Source: Thiohalocapsa sp. ML1
GTDB lineage: Bacteria > Pseudomonadota > Gammaproteobacteria > Chromatiales > Chromatiaceae
Direction of reading: 5' to 3'
Assembly: GCF_001469165.1 (NCBI RefSeq)
Contig: NZ_JABX01000001.1
Span: forward strand, 186,001 to 250,000
Length of the DNA stretch: 64,000 bases
Each line of letters starts with the position of its first letter. Positions within the stretch are counted from its first letter, which is position 1. The position numbers were made by a program, and so were the translations under genes. Positions 7,963-15,772 of this stretch are shown one piece after another. The notes under the pieces were generated by a model. It did no database searches, was not told where the DNA came from, and worked only from the letters and a program-made list of their open reading frames with translations.

Positions 7963-8919
7963 CTAGTCCTTGACGCGCCCGTAGCTCCGCAGCCGGTCAT
8001 AGCGGGCGGCGATGAGCTGGTCCAAGGACATCGACTCCAGCTCCGCCAAGGCCTCGATGAGCGTGCCGCGCAGCGAGCCGGCCATCTGGTCCACGTCCCG
8101 GTGCGCACCGCCCAGGGGCTCTGGCACCACGGCATCGACGAGATCAAGATCGTAGAGCCGCGACGAGGTAATGGCCATCGCCTCGGCGGCGAGCTGGGCC
8201 TTTTCGGCGCTCTTCCAGAGGATCGACGCGCAGCCCTCGGGCGAGATCACCGAGTAAGTGCTGTACTGGAGCATGATGAGCCGGTCGCCGACGCCGATGG
8301 CCAGGGCGCCGCCGGAGCCGCCCTCGCCGGTGACAGTGCAGACGATGGGCACCCGCAGCGACGCCATCACCTGCAGGTTGCGCGCGATGGCCTCGCTCTG
8401 GCCGCGCTCCTCGGCGCCGACGCCGGGATAGGCACCCGGCGTGTCGATGAAGGTGAAGATCGGCAGCCCGAAGCGCTCGGCGAGGTACATCAGCCGCAGG
8501 GCCTTGCGATAGCCCTCCGGACGCGGCATGCCGAAGTTGCGCTGGATCTTCTCCTTGGTGTCCCGACCCTTCTGGTGGCCGATGATGACCACCGCACGCC
8601 CGTCCAGTCGCGCGAGCCCGCCGACGATGGCGTAATCATCGGCAAAGGCACGATCGCCGTGCAGCTCCTGGAAGCCGTCGAAGATGCGCCGGGCGTAATC
8701 GAGAAAGTAAGGTCGGAGCGGATGCCGGGAAAGCTGCGAGATCTGCCAAGGCGAGAGTCCCGCGAAGATCTGCTCGGTGAGCGCCCGACTCTTCTGCTGG
8801 AGATGCTCGATCTCCTCGGCGATGTTGATCTCGTTATCGTCGCCGACATGCCGCAATTCCTCGATCTTGGCCTCGAGCTCTGCGACGGGCTGTTCAAAGG
8901 GTAGGAAGTTCAGGTCCAT
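7963..8919 (-). CDS. accA: Acetyl-CoA carboxylase carboxyltransferase subunit alpha
   Basis: AccA forms the carboxyltransferase with AccD and transfers CO2 from biotin to acetyl-CoA, the first committed step of fatty acid synthesis in the cytoplasm. The 318-residue protein matches AccA throughout: [20 protein letters not shown] at the start, [20 protein letters not shown] in the N-terminal region, [20 protein letters not shown] and [17 protein letters not shown] in the crotonase core. The length is normal. It precedes tilS in the same orientation. Confidence 0.96.
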   Translation of the reverse strand: MDLNFLPFEQPVAELEAKIEELRHVGDDNEINIAEEIEHLQQKSRALTEQIFAGLSPWQISQLSRHPLRPYFLDYARRIFDGFQELHGDRAFADDYAIVGGLARLDGRAVVIIGHQKGRDTKEKIQRNFGMPRPEGYRKALRLMYLAERFGLPIFTFIDTPGAYPGVGAEERGQSEAIARNLQVMASLRVPIVCTVTGEGGSGGALAIGVGDRLIMLQYSTYSVISPEGCASILWKSAEKAQLAAEAMAITSSRLYDLDLVDAVVPEPLGGAHRDVDQMAGSLRGTLIEALAELESMSLDQLIAARYDRLRSYGRVKD

Positions 8920-8976
8920 AGCCGTGGAATTCTACCCCGAGTGGATTCCACGGTGACAGCAGGGTTTGCCAATGCA

Positions 8977-9126
8977 TCAGTCCTTTTTCTCATCGCTGTC
9001 GACGATGCGCACCTGCTCGCGCCGGGCGCCGGGGACGGAGCCGCCCTCGCTGCTGCGGAAGAGCCAGATGGCAACGGCGATCATGAGGATGAACGCGATG
9101 GCGAGGATCAGGTTGGTGACGAACAT
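8977..9126 (-). CDS. Small single-span membrane protein
   Basis: A 49-residue protein with one hydrophobic segment (NLILAIAFILMIAVAIWLF) near the N-terminus and a charged tail ending DSDEKKD. The ATG at 9126 follows a GGAG ribosome site, which favours this start over the longer in-frame upstream extension. The family is not recognised. It sits between dinB and accA on the same strand. A small membrane subunit or regulator is possible, but nothing in the sequence shows a function. Confidence 0.6.
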   Translation of the reverse strand: MFVTNLILAIAFILMIAVAIWLFRSSEGGSVPGARREQVRIVDSDEKKD

Positions 9127-9193
9127 GACGGACTCCGGCGCGGAAGTGGGCTGCGATTCTAGCAATCCGCCCGCCGGCATGCGCTGGCTGAAT

Positions 9194-10357
9194 TTAGTCG
9201 CACGGCCCGCGGGCGTCCTTGCCGCGCGCGAGCCCGAAGCCGACGGCACCGTCGCCGAAACGCGCCCTGAGCGCGTCGAGCGTGCGGGCAAGCCTCGCAT
9301 CGCGCAGCGGCCGATCGGCGACCTCGAACAGGTCCGGCTGGCGCGGCTCAGGCTGCGTGAGAGCGCTCAAGCCGACGCCGATAAGCCGCACTGGGTCCCG
9401 CGGCAGGCCCGCGTGCTCGAACAGCCGCCAGGCCTCGGCAAACAGCTCACGCTCGTCGTCCGTCGCCCGGTCCAGGCGGTGCTGGCGCGTGTGGGTGATG
9501 AAGCCGGAACAACGGACCTTGAGCGTGACGATGCGCCCGGCCACGCCCTCGGCACGGGCGGTATGGGCGACGTCGGCGGCGAGTGCCCGCAAGGTTTCGC
9601 GCAGGTCTGCGCGGTCCGTCCGATCAACGGCGAAGGTGGTCTCTTTCGAGATGGACTTGCGCTGCGTTCGGGGCACCACCTCGCTCGACGCGATGCCGTG
9701 GGCCTGTGCGTGCAGCGCCGCGGCGAGCCGCGCGCCCAGGTGCCGTTGCAGCTCCACCACTGGCCGGTTGCGCAGGTCCGCGACCGTGTGGATGCCGACG
9801 CGGGTAAGGTGTGGCAGCGTCTGCCGACCAACGCCGCGCAGCACCGCCACCGGTTGCGGGTCCAGGAAGGCCTGTATGTCCGCCGGCGCGACGACGGTAA
9901 GCCCATCGGGCTTGCGGTATTCGGAGGCGAGCTTGGCGATGAGCCGGTTGGGGCCGATGCCGACCGACGCGCTGAGGCCGATGGCCGCGGCGATACGGCG
10001 CTTGGCCGGCAGCCCGACGGCCTCCGGCGGGCCGATCAGGCGCTCGAGCCCTGAGATGTCGACGAAGGCCTCGTCGATGGACACGGGCTCCACCACCGGC
10101 GAGATGGCATCGAGCTCGCGGCGGATGCGTCGGGAAGTCGCGGCGTAATGGGCCATGCGGGGACGCAGGTACACTGCATCCGGGCAACGCCGGTAGGCCT
10201 CGGCGATGGGCATTGCCGAGCGGATGCCGGATTGCCGGGCCTCGTAGGAGCAAGTGGCGACCACAGCCCGCCCGCCGGGCAGGGCGCCCACCACCACGGG
10301 GCGGCCACGGAGGCGGGGGTCATCGCGCTGCTCGACGGCGGCGTAGAACGCGTCCAT
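9194..10357 (-). CDS. dinB: DNA polymerase IV, N-terminus cut by a repeat
   Basis: A Y-family translesion polymerase of 387 residues from the first available start. SIDEAFVDIS (catalytic D-E pair), the little-finger region and the C-terminus are present. Family members begin with about eight residues ending HVD before MDAFYAAVE, and that Asp is a catalytic metal ligand. Here the interspersed repeat (copy 2) abuts the ATG of MDAFYA. Reading upstream in frame gives only GSASLD and then a TGA, with no start codon and no ribosome site. The Asp codon exists in the DNA (GAC just before the ATG) but cannot be translated from a normal start. The protein is probably inactive or poorly made. Confidence 0.85.
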   Translation of the reverse strand: MDAFYAAVEQRDDPRLRGRPVVVGALPGGRAVVATCSYEARQSGIRSAMPIAEAYRRCPDAVYLRPRMAHYAATSRRIRRELDAISPVVEPVSIDEAFVDISGLERLIGPPEAVGLPAKRRIAAAIGLSASVGIGPNRLIAKLASEYRKPDGLTVVAPADIQAFLDPQPVAVLRGVGRQTLPHLTRVGIHTVADLRNRPVVELQRHLGARLAAALHAQAHGIASSEVVPRTQRKSISKETTFAVDRTDRADLRETLRALAADVAHTARAEGVAGRIVTLKVRCSGFITHTRQHRLDRATDDERELFAEAWRLFEHAGLPRDPVRLIGVGLSALTQPEPRQPDLFEVADRPLRDARLARTLDALRARFGDGAVGFGLARGKDARGPCD

Positions 10358-10358
10358 G

Positions 10359-10577
10359 TCTAGCGAGGCAGAGCCTCAGACCGACCAGGGCACGGCGCCT
10401 AGTCTTGCGCAGCCCGCTCGTCGGCGCATTGAAGCAAGGGCCAAGGGCCAAGGGCCAAGGGCCAAGGGCCGAGACGGGCTCCCTTGGCCCTCGGCCCTCG
10501 GCCCTTTCGCCTGCGAGCGCCGTTTCGTCGTGAAACTTGACTCATCTGCAAACATACGCCGCCGTCAAGCGATCTAG
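10359..10577 (-). repeat. Interspersed repeat, copy 2, with GGGCCAA hairpin
   Basis: On the minus strand the element begins CTAGATCGCTTGACGGCG near 10577, continues with TTTGCAGATGAGTCAAG and ends GCCTCGCTAGA at 10359. The middle holds tandem 7-mers (GGGCCAA, GGGCCGA) that form an inverted repeat; the inner stem is GGCCAAGGG pairing with CCCTTGGCC. It lies between the L,D-transpeptidase and dinB genes, co-oriented with both, and its right end touches the dinB start codon. Confidence 0.8.
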
Positions 10578-10625
10578 GTGCATGACCCAGCGCTGCATGG
10601 TCGGGCGCGCAACGTCCGCTGCTGA

Positions 10626-11249
10626 TCAGCGCACGACCTTGACGCTGTCGCCGACCTGCATCCGGGCGTAGACGAACCGGGCGTCATCATGGCGCAGCCG
10701 CACGCAACCGTGCGACGCGTGCTCGTTCGGCACGTAGCCCTCGTGCACCCAGTAGGGCCCCTTGAACTGGATGGCATAAGGCATCGGCGTCGGCCAGTTG
10801 AAATAGTTCGTATAGCTGCCGGAGCGCTTGTTGATGTTCTTGGCCGTGACGCGGAACTCGCCCGCCGGCGTCGGATGCTCGGGCGCACCGGCGGAGATCT
10901 TGCCGGACCAGACCAAGCGGTCGTCCTCGTAGTACTCGAAGCGGCGATCGCCGAGCAGGATCTCGAGCCTGCGGGCATCTGCCGCCGGCAGCGCGGCAGG
11001 ATCGGGCGGCGGCGGGACGACCTCCTGCGGCACGGGCGCGAGCTGGGCTTCGCGCTCGGCGACGCTGGAGACGTTCGCGGCCAACGCAGTGGCGTTCTGA
11101 TCGATGACCTGCGCGGCTGGGTCCGCCGGCACCCGGCCGTCGGTGTGCTGCGCCGCGACGTCCGCGGGCAGTTCGGGGTAACTCTGGTGAGCACAGCCGG
11201 TGAGCAGCGCGAGCGCCAGCACCAGCGGTGGAAGGACAAATCTCTGCAT
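10626..11249 (-). CDS. L,D-transpeptidase (YkuD) lipoprotein
   Basis: A periplasmic, membrane-anchored enzyme that forms L,D crosslinks in peptidoglycan or attaches proteins to it. The start at 11249 follows an AGGAATT ribosome site and gives the signal MQRFVLPPLVLALALLTGC, a lipobox with Cys at residue 19. The YkuD domain covers the C-terminal 130 residues, with the catalytic motif ASHGCVRLRHDDARF. The region from about residue 20 to 80 is a Pro/Ala-rich linker. The length (207 residues) is usual for short YkuD proteins. Confidence 0.88.
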   Translation of the reverse strand: MQRFVLPPLVLALALLTGCAHQSYPELPADVAAQHTDGRVPADPAAQVIDQNATALAANVSSVAEREAQLAPVPQEVVPPPPDPAALPAADARRLEILLGDRRFEYYEDDRLVWSGKISAGAPEHPTPAGEFRVTAKNINKRSGSYTNYFNWPTPMPYAIQFKGPYWVHEGYVPNEHASHGCVRLRHDDARFVYARMQVGDSVKVVR

Positions 11250-11457
11250 CGGGGAATTCCTGGGCCTGTGACGCTGAATGAGGGCCAAGTTGCGGCCAAC
11301 CGTTAGCTTCTTCGACAGCAGAACACAGGCCGCTTGTTCCGCGGAGCAGACTTTGCCCTCGGCGTCGGGGAAATCCCTAAATTTTACGAACGCTGCACCA
11401 GCTCGGACTGCCGATGCGCTCCCGTGACATGTCAGCTTCGTCTGATGTCAGATTTAA

Positions 11458-11471
11458 TTGACAATCGTCAA
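11458..11471. promoter_or_regulatory. FNR/Dnr-type binding site
   Basis: TTGACAATCGTCAA is a perfect TTGAC-N4-GTCAA palindrome, the consensus class of NO-responsive CRP/FNR regulators (Dnr/NNR) and close to the FNR box. It lies 33 bp upstream of the ATG at 11505. The gene downstream belongs to an NO-regulated family, which supports the call. Confidence 0.6.
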
Positions 11472-11504
11472 ACCGCGCGCGGTCGCAGCTCGGATAATGG
11501 CGCC

Positions 11505-11882
11505 ATGCAAATGCGAGCCCGACCCCTGCGCGCCGCTGGTCTGCGACCGGCCAACCATGGCCACCGCATCGAGCGCGAGCGCCGCACCATCACGGCGATG
11601 ATCGGCATCTACTGCCGAGACCATCACCATGTCGACGACGCCGGACTCTGCCCGGACTGCGCCGAGCTGCTGCGCTACGCGAATCAGCGGCTCGACGTTT
11701 GCGTGTTCGGGGAGTCCAAGATGCCGTGCAACGACTGCAGCGTGCACTGCTACAGCCAGACGCGGCGCGCGCGCATCGTCGAGGTCATGCGCTACGCCGG
11801 GCCGCGGATGCCGCTGCGGCATCCGCTGCTTGGCCTGCAGCATTTCTGGGACAAGCTGCGCGCGCGTTTCTCGCTGACCTGA
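11505..11882 (+). CDS. ygbA: YgbA-like NO-stimulated protein
   Basis: A 125-residue cysteine-rich cytoplasmic protein of the nitrous-oxide-stimulated-promoter family (YgbA_NO). The family pattern is clear: IERERRTITAMIGIYCRDHH, LCPDCAELLRYANQRLD, MPCNDCSVHCYSQTRR and the MRYAGPRMPLRHPLL tail. The cysteine clusters (CPDC and CNDCSVHC) probably bind a metal. Family members are induced by nitric oxide and help growth under nitrosative stress. The start is taken at 11505; the next Met at 11511 is also possible. A Dnr-type box lies 33 bp upstream. nnrU follows on the opposite strand, another gene of NO metabolism. Confidence 0.82.
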   Translation: MQMRARPLRAAGLRPANHGHRIERERRTITAMIGIYCRDHHHVDDAGLCPDCAELLRYANQRLDVCVFGESKMPCNDCSVHCYSQTRRARIVEVMRYAGPRMPLRHPLLGLQHFWDKLRARFSLT

Positions 11883-11903
11883 GCGCGCAAGCCGGAGCCG
11901 CAC

Positions 11904-12476
11904 TCAGCCGATCGGCGCAACGCCGAACAGCCAGCGGTGCAGAAACAGCAGGAACGCGACGTACAGCGCGACGCCGGCCACCAGCGCGATCCAGTCATTC
12001 CATTTGCCCGCCGGCGCCCCGGGCACCGGCGCCGCCGCCCGGCGCTTCAGCGACACGCGATCCACCACCGCCCAAGCCAGAAAGCCGCCGAACAGGAGCA
12101 GGTCGGCGAGGGTGCCGTTTGCGAGCAGGTGCGCGACGGCCCAGAGCTTGACGGCGACCAGCATCGGATGCTTCAGCGTCGATTGGATGCGCCCCGGCAG
12201 GTACGCCGCCAGCACGAGCGGGAAGACCGGCAGCATCAGCAACAGCGCGACGTGCCGCAGCCATGTGGGCGACTGATACAACACAATCGGGTCGGCCCGC
12301 ATCGCCCCGTAGCCCAGCACGATCAGCACGACACCGAGCACGGAAACGAGGCTATAGACGAGCTTCCACGGCACCTCGCCGAAGCGGGCAAGTGCCCGCC
12401 GACGCCAGTCCGGGCGGACGATGGCAATAGAGTGGGCACCGAGAAATAGCGCCAATCCGAGCATCAACTGCAGCAT
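11904..12476 (-). CDS. nnrU: NnrU family membrane protein
   Basis: A 190-residue integral membrane protein with about five hydrophobic segments (starting MLQLMLGLALFLGAHSIAI). NnrU proteins are linked to nitrite and nitric oxide reduction and are related to isoprenoid-modifying methyltransferase-fold membrane proteins. HPMLVAVKLWAVAHLLANG and GTLADLLLFGGFLAWAVVD are typical. The ATG at 12476 follows an AGGA ribosome site, so the longer hydrophilic upstream extension is rejected. It is convergent with the YgbA-like gene, 21 bp apart. Confidence 0.85.
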   Translation of the reverse strand: MLQLMLGLALFLGAHSIAIVRPDWRRRALARFGEVPWKLVYSLVSVLGVVLIVLGYGAMRADPIVLYQSPTWLRHVALLLMLPVFPLVLAAYLPGRIQSTLKHPMLVAVKLWAVAHLLANGTLADLLLFGGFLAWAVVDRVSLKRRAAAPVPGAPAGKWNDWIALVAGVALYVAFLLFLHRWLFGVAPIG

Positions 12477-12522
12477 GGGGGGTCCTGAGGGGCTAGTGAG
12501 AATCGAAACGGCACCCGCGGGG

Positions 12523-13677
12523 TCAGTCTGTGCCGCCCGCGGGCACCTGGGTCGCGTCCTGCTCATCCGCACGCGGCCAAGCGCTCAGGATGGCCTGCAC
12601 GACGGTCGCGAGCGGGATGGCGAAGAACACGCCCCAAAAACCCCAGATGCCGCCGAACACCAAAATCGCAACGATGATCGCCACCGGATGCAGGTCCACG
12701 ACCTCGGAGAACAGCAGCGGCACCAGCACGTTGCCGTCCAGGGCCTGGATGATGAGATAGGCCGCGGTCAGCCAGACAAAGGGCGCGCTCCAGCCCCACT
12801 GGAACCATGCAATGAGCACCACCGGCACCGTCACGACGGAGGCGCCGACATACGGGATGATCACCGACAGGCCCACTAGGAGCGCGAGCAGCATCGCGTA
12901 GTTGAGCCCGAACGCCGAGAAGGTCGCGAAGCTGACTGCCCACACGATCAGGATCTCCCAGAACTTTCCGCGCACGTAGTTCGCAATCTGCCGATCCACG
13001 TCCTTCCAGACCGTGCCGGCGATACCGCGATGCCGCGGCATGTAGCGGGCGAACCAGCCGAGGATCAGGTCCTTGTCCTTCAGAAAAAAGAACACCAGGA
13101 GCGGCATCAAGATCAGATACACCAGGAGCGTGATGACGCCGACAATGGACGACACGGACATCGACAACAGCCTCTGGCCATAGGCCACCAGCTCGCGGCG
13201 CATCGCAGACATGGCCTCATCGACCTGCGCCACGCTCACCAGCTCCGGATAGCGCTCGGGCAGCGCCATCAGCCCCTGCTGGCCCTGCGCCAGCATCTGC
13301 GGCAGTTGGTGCACCAGGTCCGACACCTGCCGGTACACCAGCGGCAACACACCCACCAGCACGGCCACGACGAACGCAAGAAATAGCGTGAAAACGACAC
13401 TGACGGCGATCAGCCGGCGCCAACGCCGGCGCACCAGCAAGGCGACGAAGCCCTCCAGCAGATAGGCCACGACGATGCTCGCGATGACCGGCATCAGCAT
13501 GTGCCCGAGCAGCAGCACGACCGCGATGATGCCGACGACGAAGACCGTCAGCACGATCACCTGCGGGTCCGAGAAATGCCGCCGGAACCAATCCGCCAGC
13601 ACCTGGAAGGGGCTCGGATGCGGGGCTCGCAACGGCTGGTGATCCGACGGAATCACGGCGGTCTTGCTGTGGCTCAA
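12523..13677 (-). CDS. AI-2E family (PerM-like) transporter
   Basis: A 384-residue polytopic membrane protein with about seven or eight transmembrane segments. It matches the AI-2E/PerM family: PVIASIVVAYLLEGFVALLV near the N-terminus, NYVRGKFWEILIVWAV centrally, and LLVGLSVIIPYVGA followed by a PVAIIVAILVFGGIWGF segment towards the end. Members export autoinducer-2, Na+ or other solutes; the substrate cannot be read from sequence. It lies downstream of repeat copy 3 and 46 bp upstream of nnrU, same strand. Confidence 0.88.
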   Translation of the reverse strand: MSHSKTAVIPSDHQPLRAPHPSPFQVLADWFRRHFSDPQVIVLTVFVVGIIAVVLLLGHMLMPVIASIVVAYLLEGFVALLVRRRWRRLIAVSVVFTLFLAFVVAVLVGVLPLVYRQVSDLVHQLPQMLAQGQQGLMALPERYPELVSVAQVDEAMSAMRRELVAYGQRLLSMSVSSIVGVITLLVYLILMPLLVFFFLKDKDLILGWFARYMPRHRGIAGTVWKDVDRQIANYVRGKFWEILIVWAVSFATFSAFGLNYAMLLALLVGLSVIIPYVGASVVTVPVVLIAWFQWGWSAPFVWLTAAYLIIQALDGNVLVPLLFSEVVDLHPVAIIVAILVFGGIWGFWGVFFAIPLATVVQAILSAWPRADEQDATQVPAGGTD

Positions 13678-13739
13678 GGTTGGGCGGAGGCGGACGCGGA
13701 TCGACCAGGGGGCGATGCGTGCGCAGGCCTCGACAATTG

Positions 13740-13978
13740 TCTAGCGAGGCTTGGCCTCAGACCGACGAATCGTGCTCGTCGCTATGGAAATCGAAATCGA
13801 AATCGCTATCGAACCGAGTGGCAACGCATCCCGAGGGCCGAGGCGGGCTCCCTCGGCCCTCGGCCCTTTGCCCTCGCTATCGAACGAAGTCACAAACGAT
13901 ACCGATCCCGATACCGATCCCGATTTCGATCCCGATTTCGACGCGCCCGCAAGCATTCGGCGCCGTCACGCAATCTAG
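13740..13978 (-). repeat. Interspersed repeat, copy 3, with perfect hairpin
   Basis: On the minus strand it starts CTAGATTGCGTGACGGCG at 13978 and ends GCCTCGCTAGA at 13740. The middle has hexamer arrays (CGATCC, CGATTT, AATCGA) and, at 13832-13862, a perfect 12-bp stem (CGAGGGCCGAGG) with a 7-nt loop. The CTAG of the left end supplies the TAG stop of the hypothetical gene at 13975. Confidence 0.82.
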
Positions 13979-14373
13979 TCGACATCGGTCCGCAGCGCCG
14001 CATAAGCCCGGGCGAACAGGCCCTCCAGCTCGTCGATGACCGCGGCGGCCGCACGCCCCTGGAGCACGTGGGCACTCATCAGCGCGGAGGTCTCTTGGAG
14101 CATTGTACCCCCGTCCAGCATGGGATAACTGCGGCGTAGACGCTTGATGGCGGCCACCACGCTCTCCTCGGCCGGGCGCGTTTCCGGGATAGGCTCGGCG
14201 AGCGGCTCGGGCGCCGCGGACCTAGCCGGCGCATCACTTGCGCGTGCGGCCAGAAAGTCCGCGAACACGAGCAGCGTGCGTTGCGCATCGGCGTCGAGGG
14301 CGCGGAAGCGCTTGACGAGCCGTCGCTCATCGGCAGAACCCGGTTGCATCTGCATCAGGCCAGGCGGCAGCAT
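13975..14373 (-). CDS. Conserved-looking hypothetical protein
   Basis: A 132-residue soluble protein of no recognised family. The N-terminal half is helical (ADERRLVKRFRALDADAQRT, then LLVFADFLAAR). A Pro/Ala/Glu-rich linker follows, then a helical C-terminal region (SVVAAIKRLRRSYPMLDGGT, later HVLQGRAAAAVIDELEGLF). The start could be the Met at 14373, or the Mets at residues 7 or 9. Its stop codon TAG lies inside the first bases of repeat copy 3, so the original C-terminus may have been altered. It is 26 bp downstream of the LysR gene on the same strand. Confidence 0.6.
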   Translation of the reverse strand: MLPPGLMQMQPGSADERRLVKRFRALDADAQRTLLVFADFLAARASDAPARSAAPEPLAEPIPETRPAEESVVAAIKRLRRSYPMLDGGTMLQETSALMSAHVLQGRAAAAVIDELEGLFARAYAALRTDVD

Positions 14374-14399
14374 AGGCGTGGGTCCAGCCGGGGCCGGCC

Positions 14400-15314
14400 T
14401 CAGATGGCATCCAAGGACTGATGGTTCTTGCAGTAGGCGCGGGCGAACTCAAGCAGTTCCTCCATGACCCGCACCCGAAACTTCTGTTTTTGGTGCACGA
14501 AGGAGAACGGCCGCACCAGCGGCGGGTCCAGCGCCAGCGTGACCAATGTGCCGAGCTTGAGCTCCTTCTGCACGGTGGCCTTGGACACCACCGACACCCC
14601 CATGCCCGCCTCCACAGCCCCCTTCAAGGCCTCTGGGCTGCCGAGCTCCATGGCGACCTTGAGCCCGGCCGCACAGTCCGGAAGACCGTCCAGATAGCCG
14701 TTGATGACGTCCCGGGTCCCTGAGCCCTCCTCGCGGCAGATGAACGGGAAGTCCAGCAACGCACTGAAGTGGATCTGCTTCTGGCCGGCGAGTGGGTGTC
14801 CCTTCGGCACGATGGCGACGAGCTGATCCTGCTTGCAGGTCTCCACAACGAGATTCTTGTTCGCGACGGGCGATTCCACGACCCCGAGGTCAATGGCGTT
14901 GCTCTCCACCATCGCCACGATGCCGTCGCTGTTCGACACCTTGAGATGGATGGCTACGTCTGGATAGCGCGCGTTGAAGTCGCCGAGCAGCGTCGGGAGC
15001 ATGTAGTCGGCGATGGTCGTGCTGGCGCCGATGGTCAGCGCCCCGCTGATGTCCCCCGTCAGCTCGCGCACGCCGTTTTCCATTTCGCCATAGAGCTCGA
15101 AGATCCGGTCCGCGTACTCGAAGACGCGCCTGCCCGCGTCGGTGAGGCTGATGCGGTTGTGCGTCCGATCGAACAGGCGCGTATTGAAGTACTCCTCAAG
15201 CTGGCGGACCTGGAAGGTCACGGCCGGTTGCGTCATGTGCAGCGACTCGGCCGCCTTTGTGAAGCTGAGCATCCGGGCGACGGTATGAAACACCTGCAAT
15301 CTGCGGTCAGCCAT
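14400..15314 (-). CDS. LysR-type regulator (CbbR/CysB-like)
   Basis: A 304-residue LysR-type transcription factor. The winged HTH is at residues about 1-60 (VARMLSFTKAAESLHMTQPA, VTFQVRQLEEYFNTRLFDR). The effector-binding domain follows from about residue 90 (LTIGASTTIADYMLPTLLGD onwards). Close relatives in purple sulfur bacteria are annotated as CbbR-like, but no cbb gene is in the window, so the target is not known. The start at 15314 (MADRRLQVF) fits the family; an upstream extension to 15392 is unlikely. The gene reads away from the FadL gene across a 458-bp intergenic region. Confidence 0.85.
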   Translation of the reverse strand: MADRRLQVFHTVARMLSFTKAAESLHMTQPAVTFQVRQLEEYFNTRLFDRTHNRISLTDAGRRVFEYADRIFELYGEMENGVRELTGDISGALTIGASTTIADYMLPTLLGDFNARYPDVAIHLKVSNSDGIVAMVESNAIDLGVVESPVANKNLVVETCKQDQLVAIVPKGHPLAGQKQIHFSALLDFPFICREEGSGTRDVINGYLDGLPDCAAGLKVAMELGSPEALKGAVEAGMGVSVVSKATVQKELKLGTLVTLALDPPLVRPFSFVHQKQKFRVRVMEELLEFARAYCKNHQSLDAI

Positions 15315-15772
15315 TGCTGGGACCTCGATTCGGTAAGCGCTCGGGCGAACGCATTGTGAAGAGCGGCCGCAGCAGCGTCTCGGCAGGCTCACGACGCCTC
15401 CAGGCAGCCGACGAGCGGTCGGTACCGCGGTGCAGCAACCACGCCGCCCCCAATCTTGGTGATGTGTTCGTTACCACAAAACCCAGACCCCAGAAACGGC
15501 ATGCATAAGCCCGCTTTATAACACAGACGGGAGTGTTCCGCGGGATTTATGCAAAAATTTCAGGTGCTTTGGGCTTTAAACCCCGCCTGGGTCAGTTGCG
15601 CGCGGATAAGCATTGGAGCCCCGGCCGGGCCGGCGCGGCCACGGTTACGTGCAAATTCGCAACAGTACTGGAAAAGCGCAACAAAGTGGCGTATCTTTGC
15701 CACCATGGTCGGGCGCACGGGTTGCCCCGACCCCATCCCGAGCGACAATAACGACCAGTTACGGGGGGACGA
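15315..15772. other. Divergent intergenic region, lysR / fadL
   Basis: No gene is seen in these 458 bp. The half near the FadL gene is richer in A/T than its surroundings and must hold that gene's promoter, with a GGGGGG-ACGA ribosome site before the ATG at 15773. LysR regulators often bind the region in front of their own gene, so a site here is plausible, but I cannot mark one. Confidence 0.4.
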
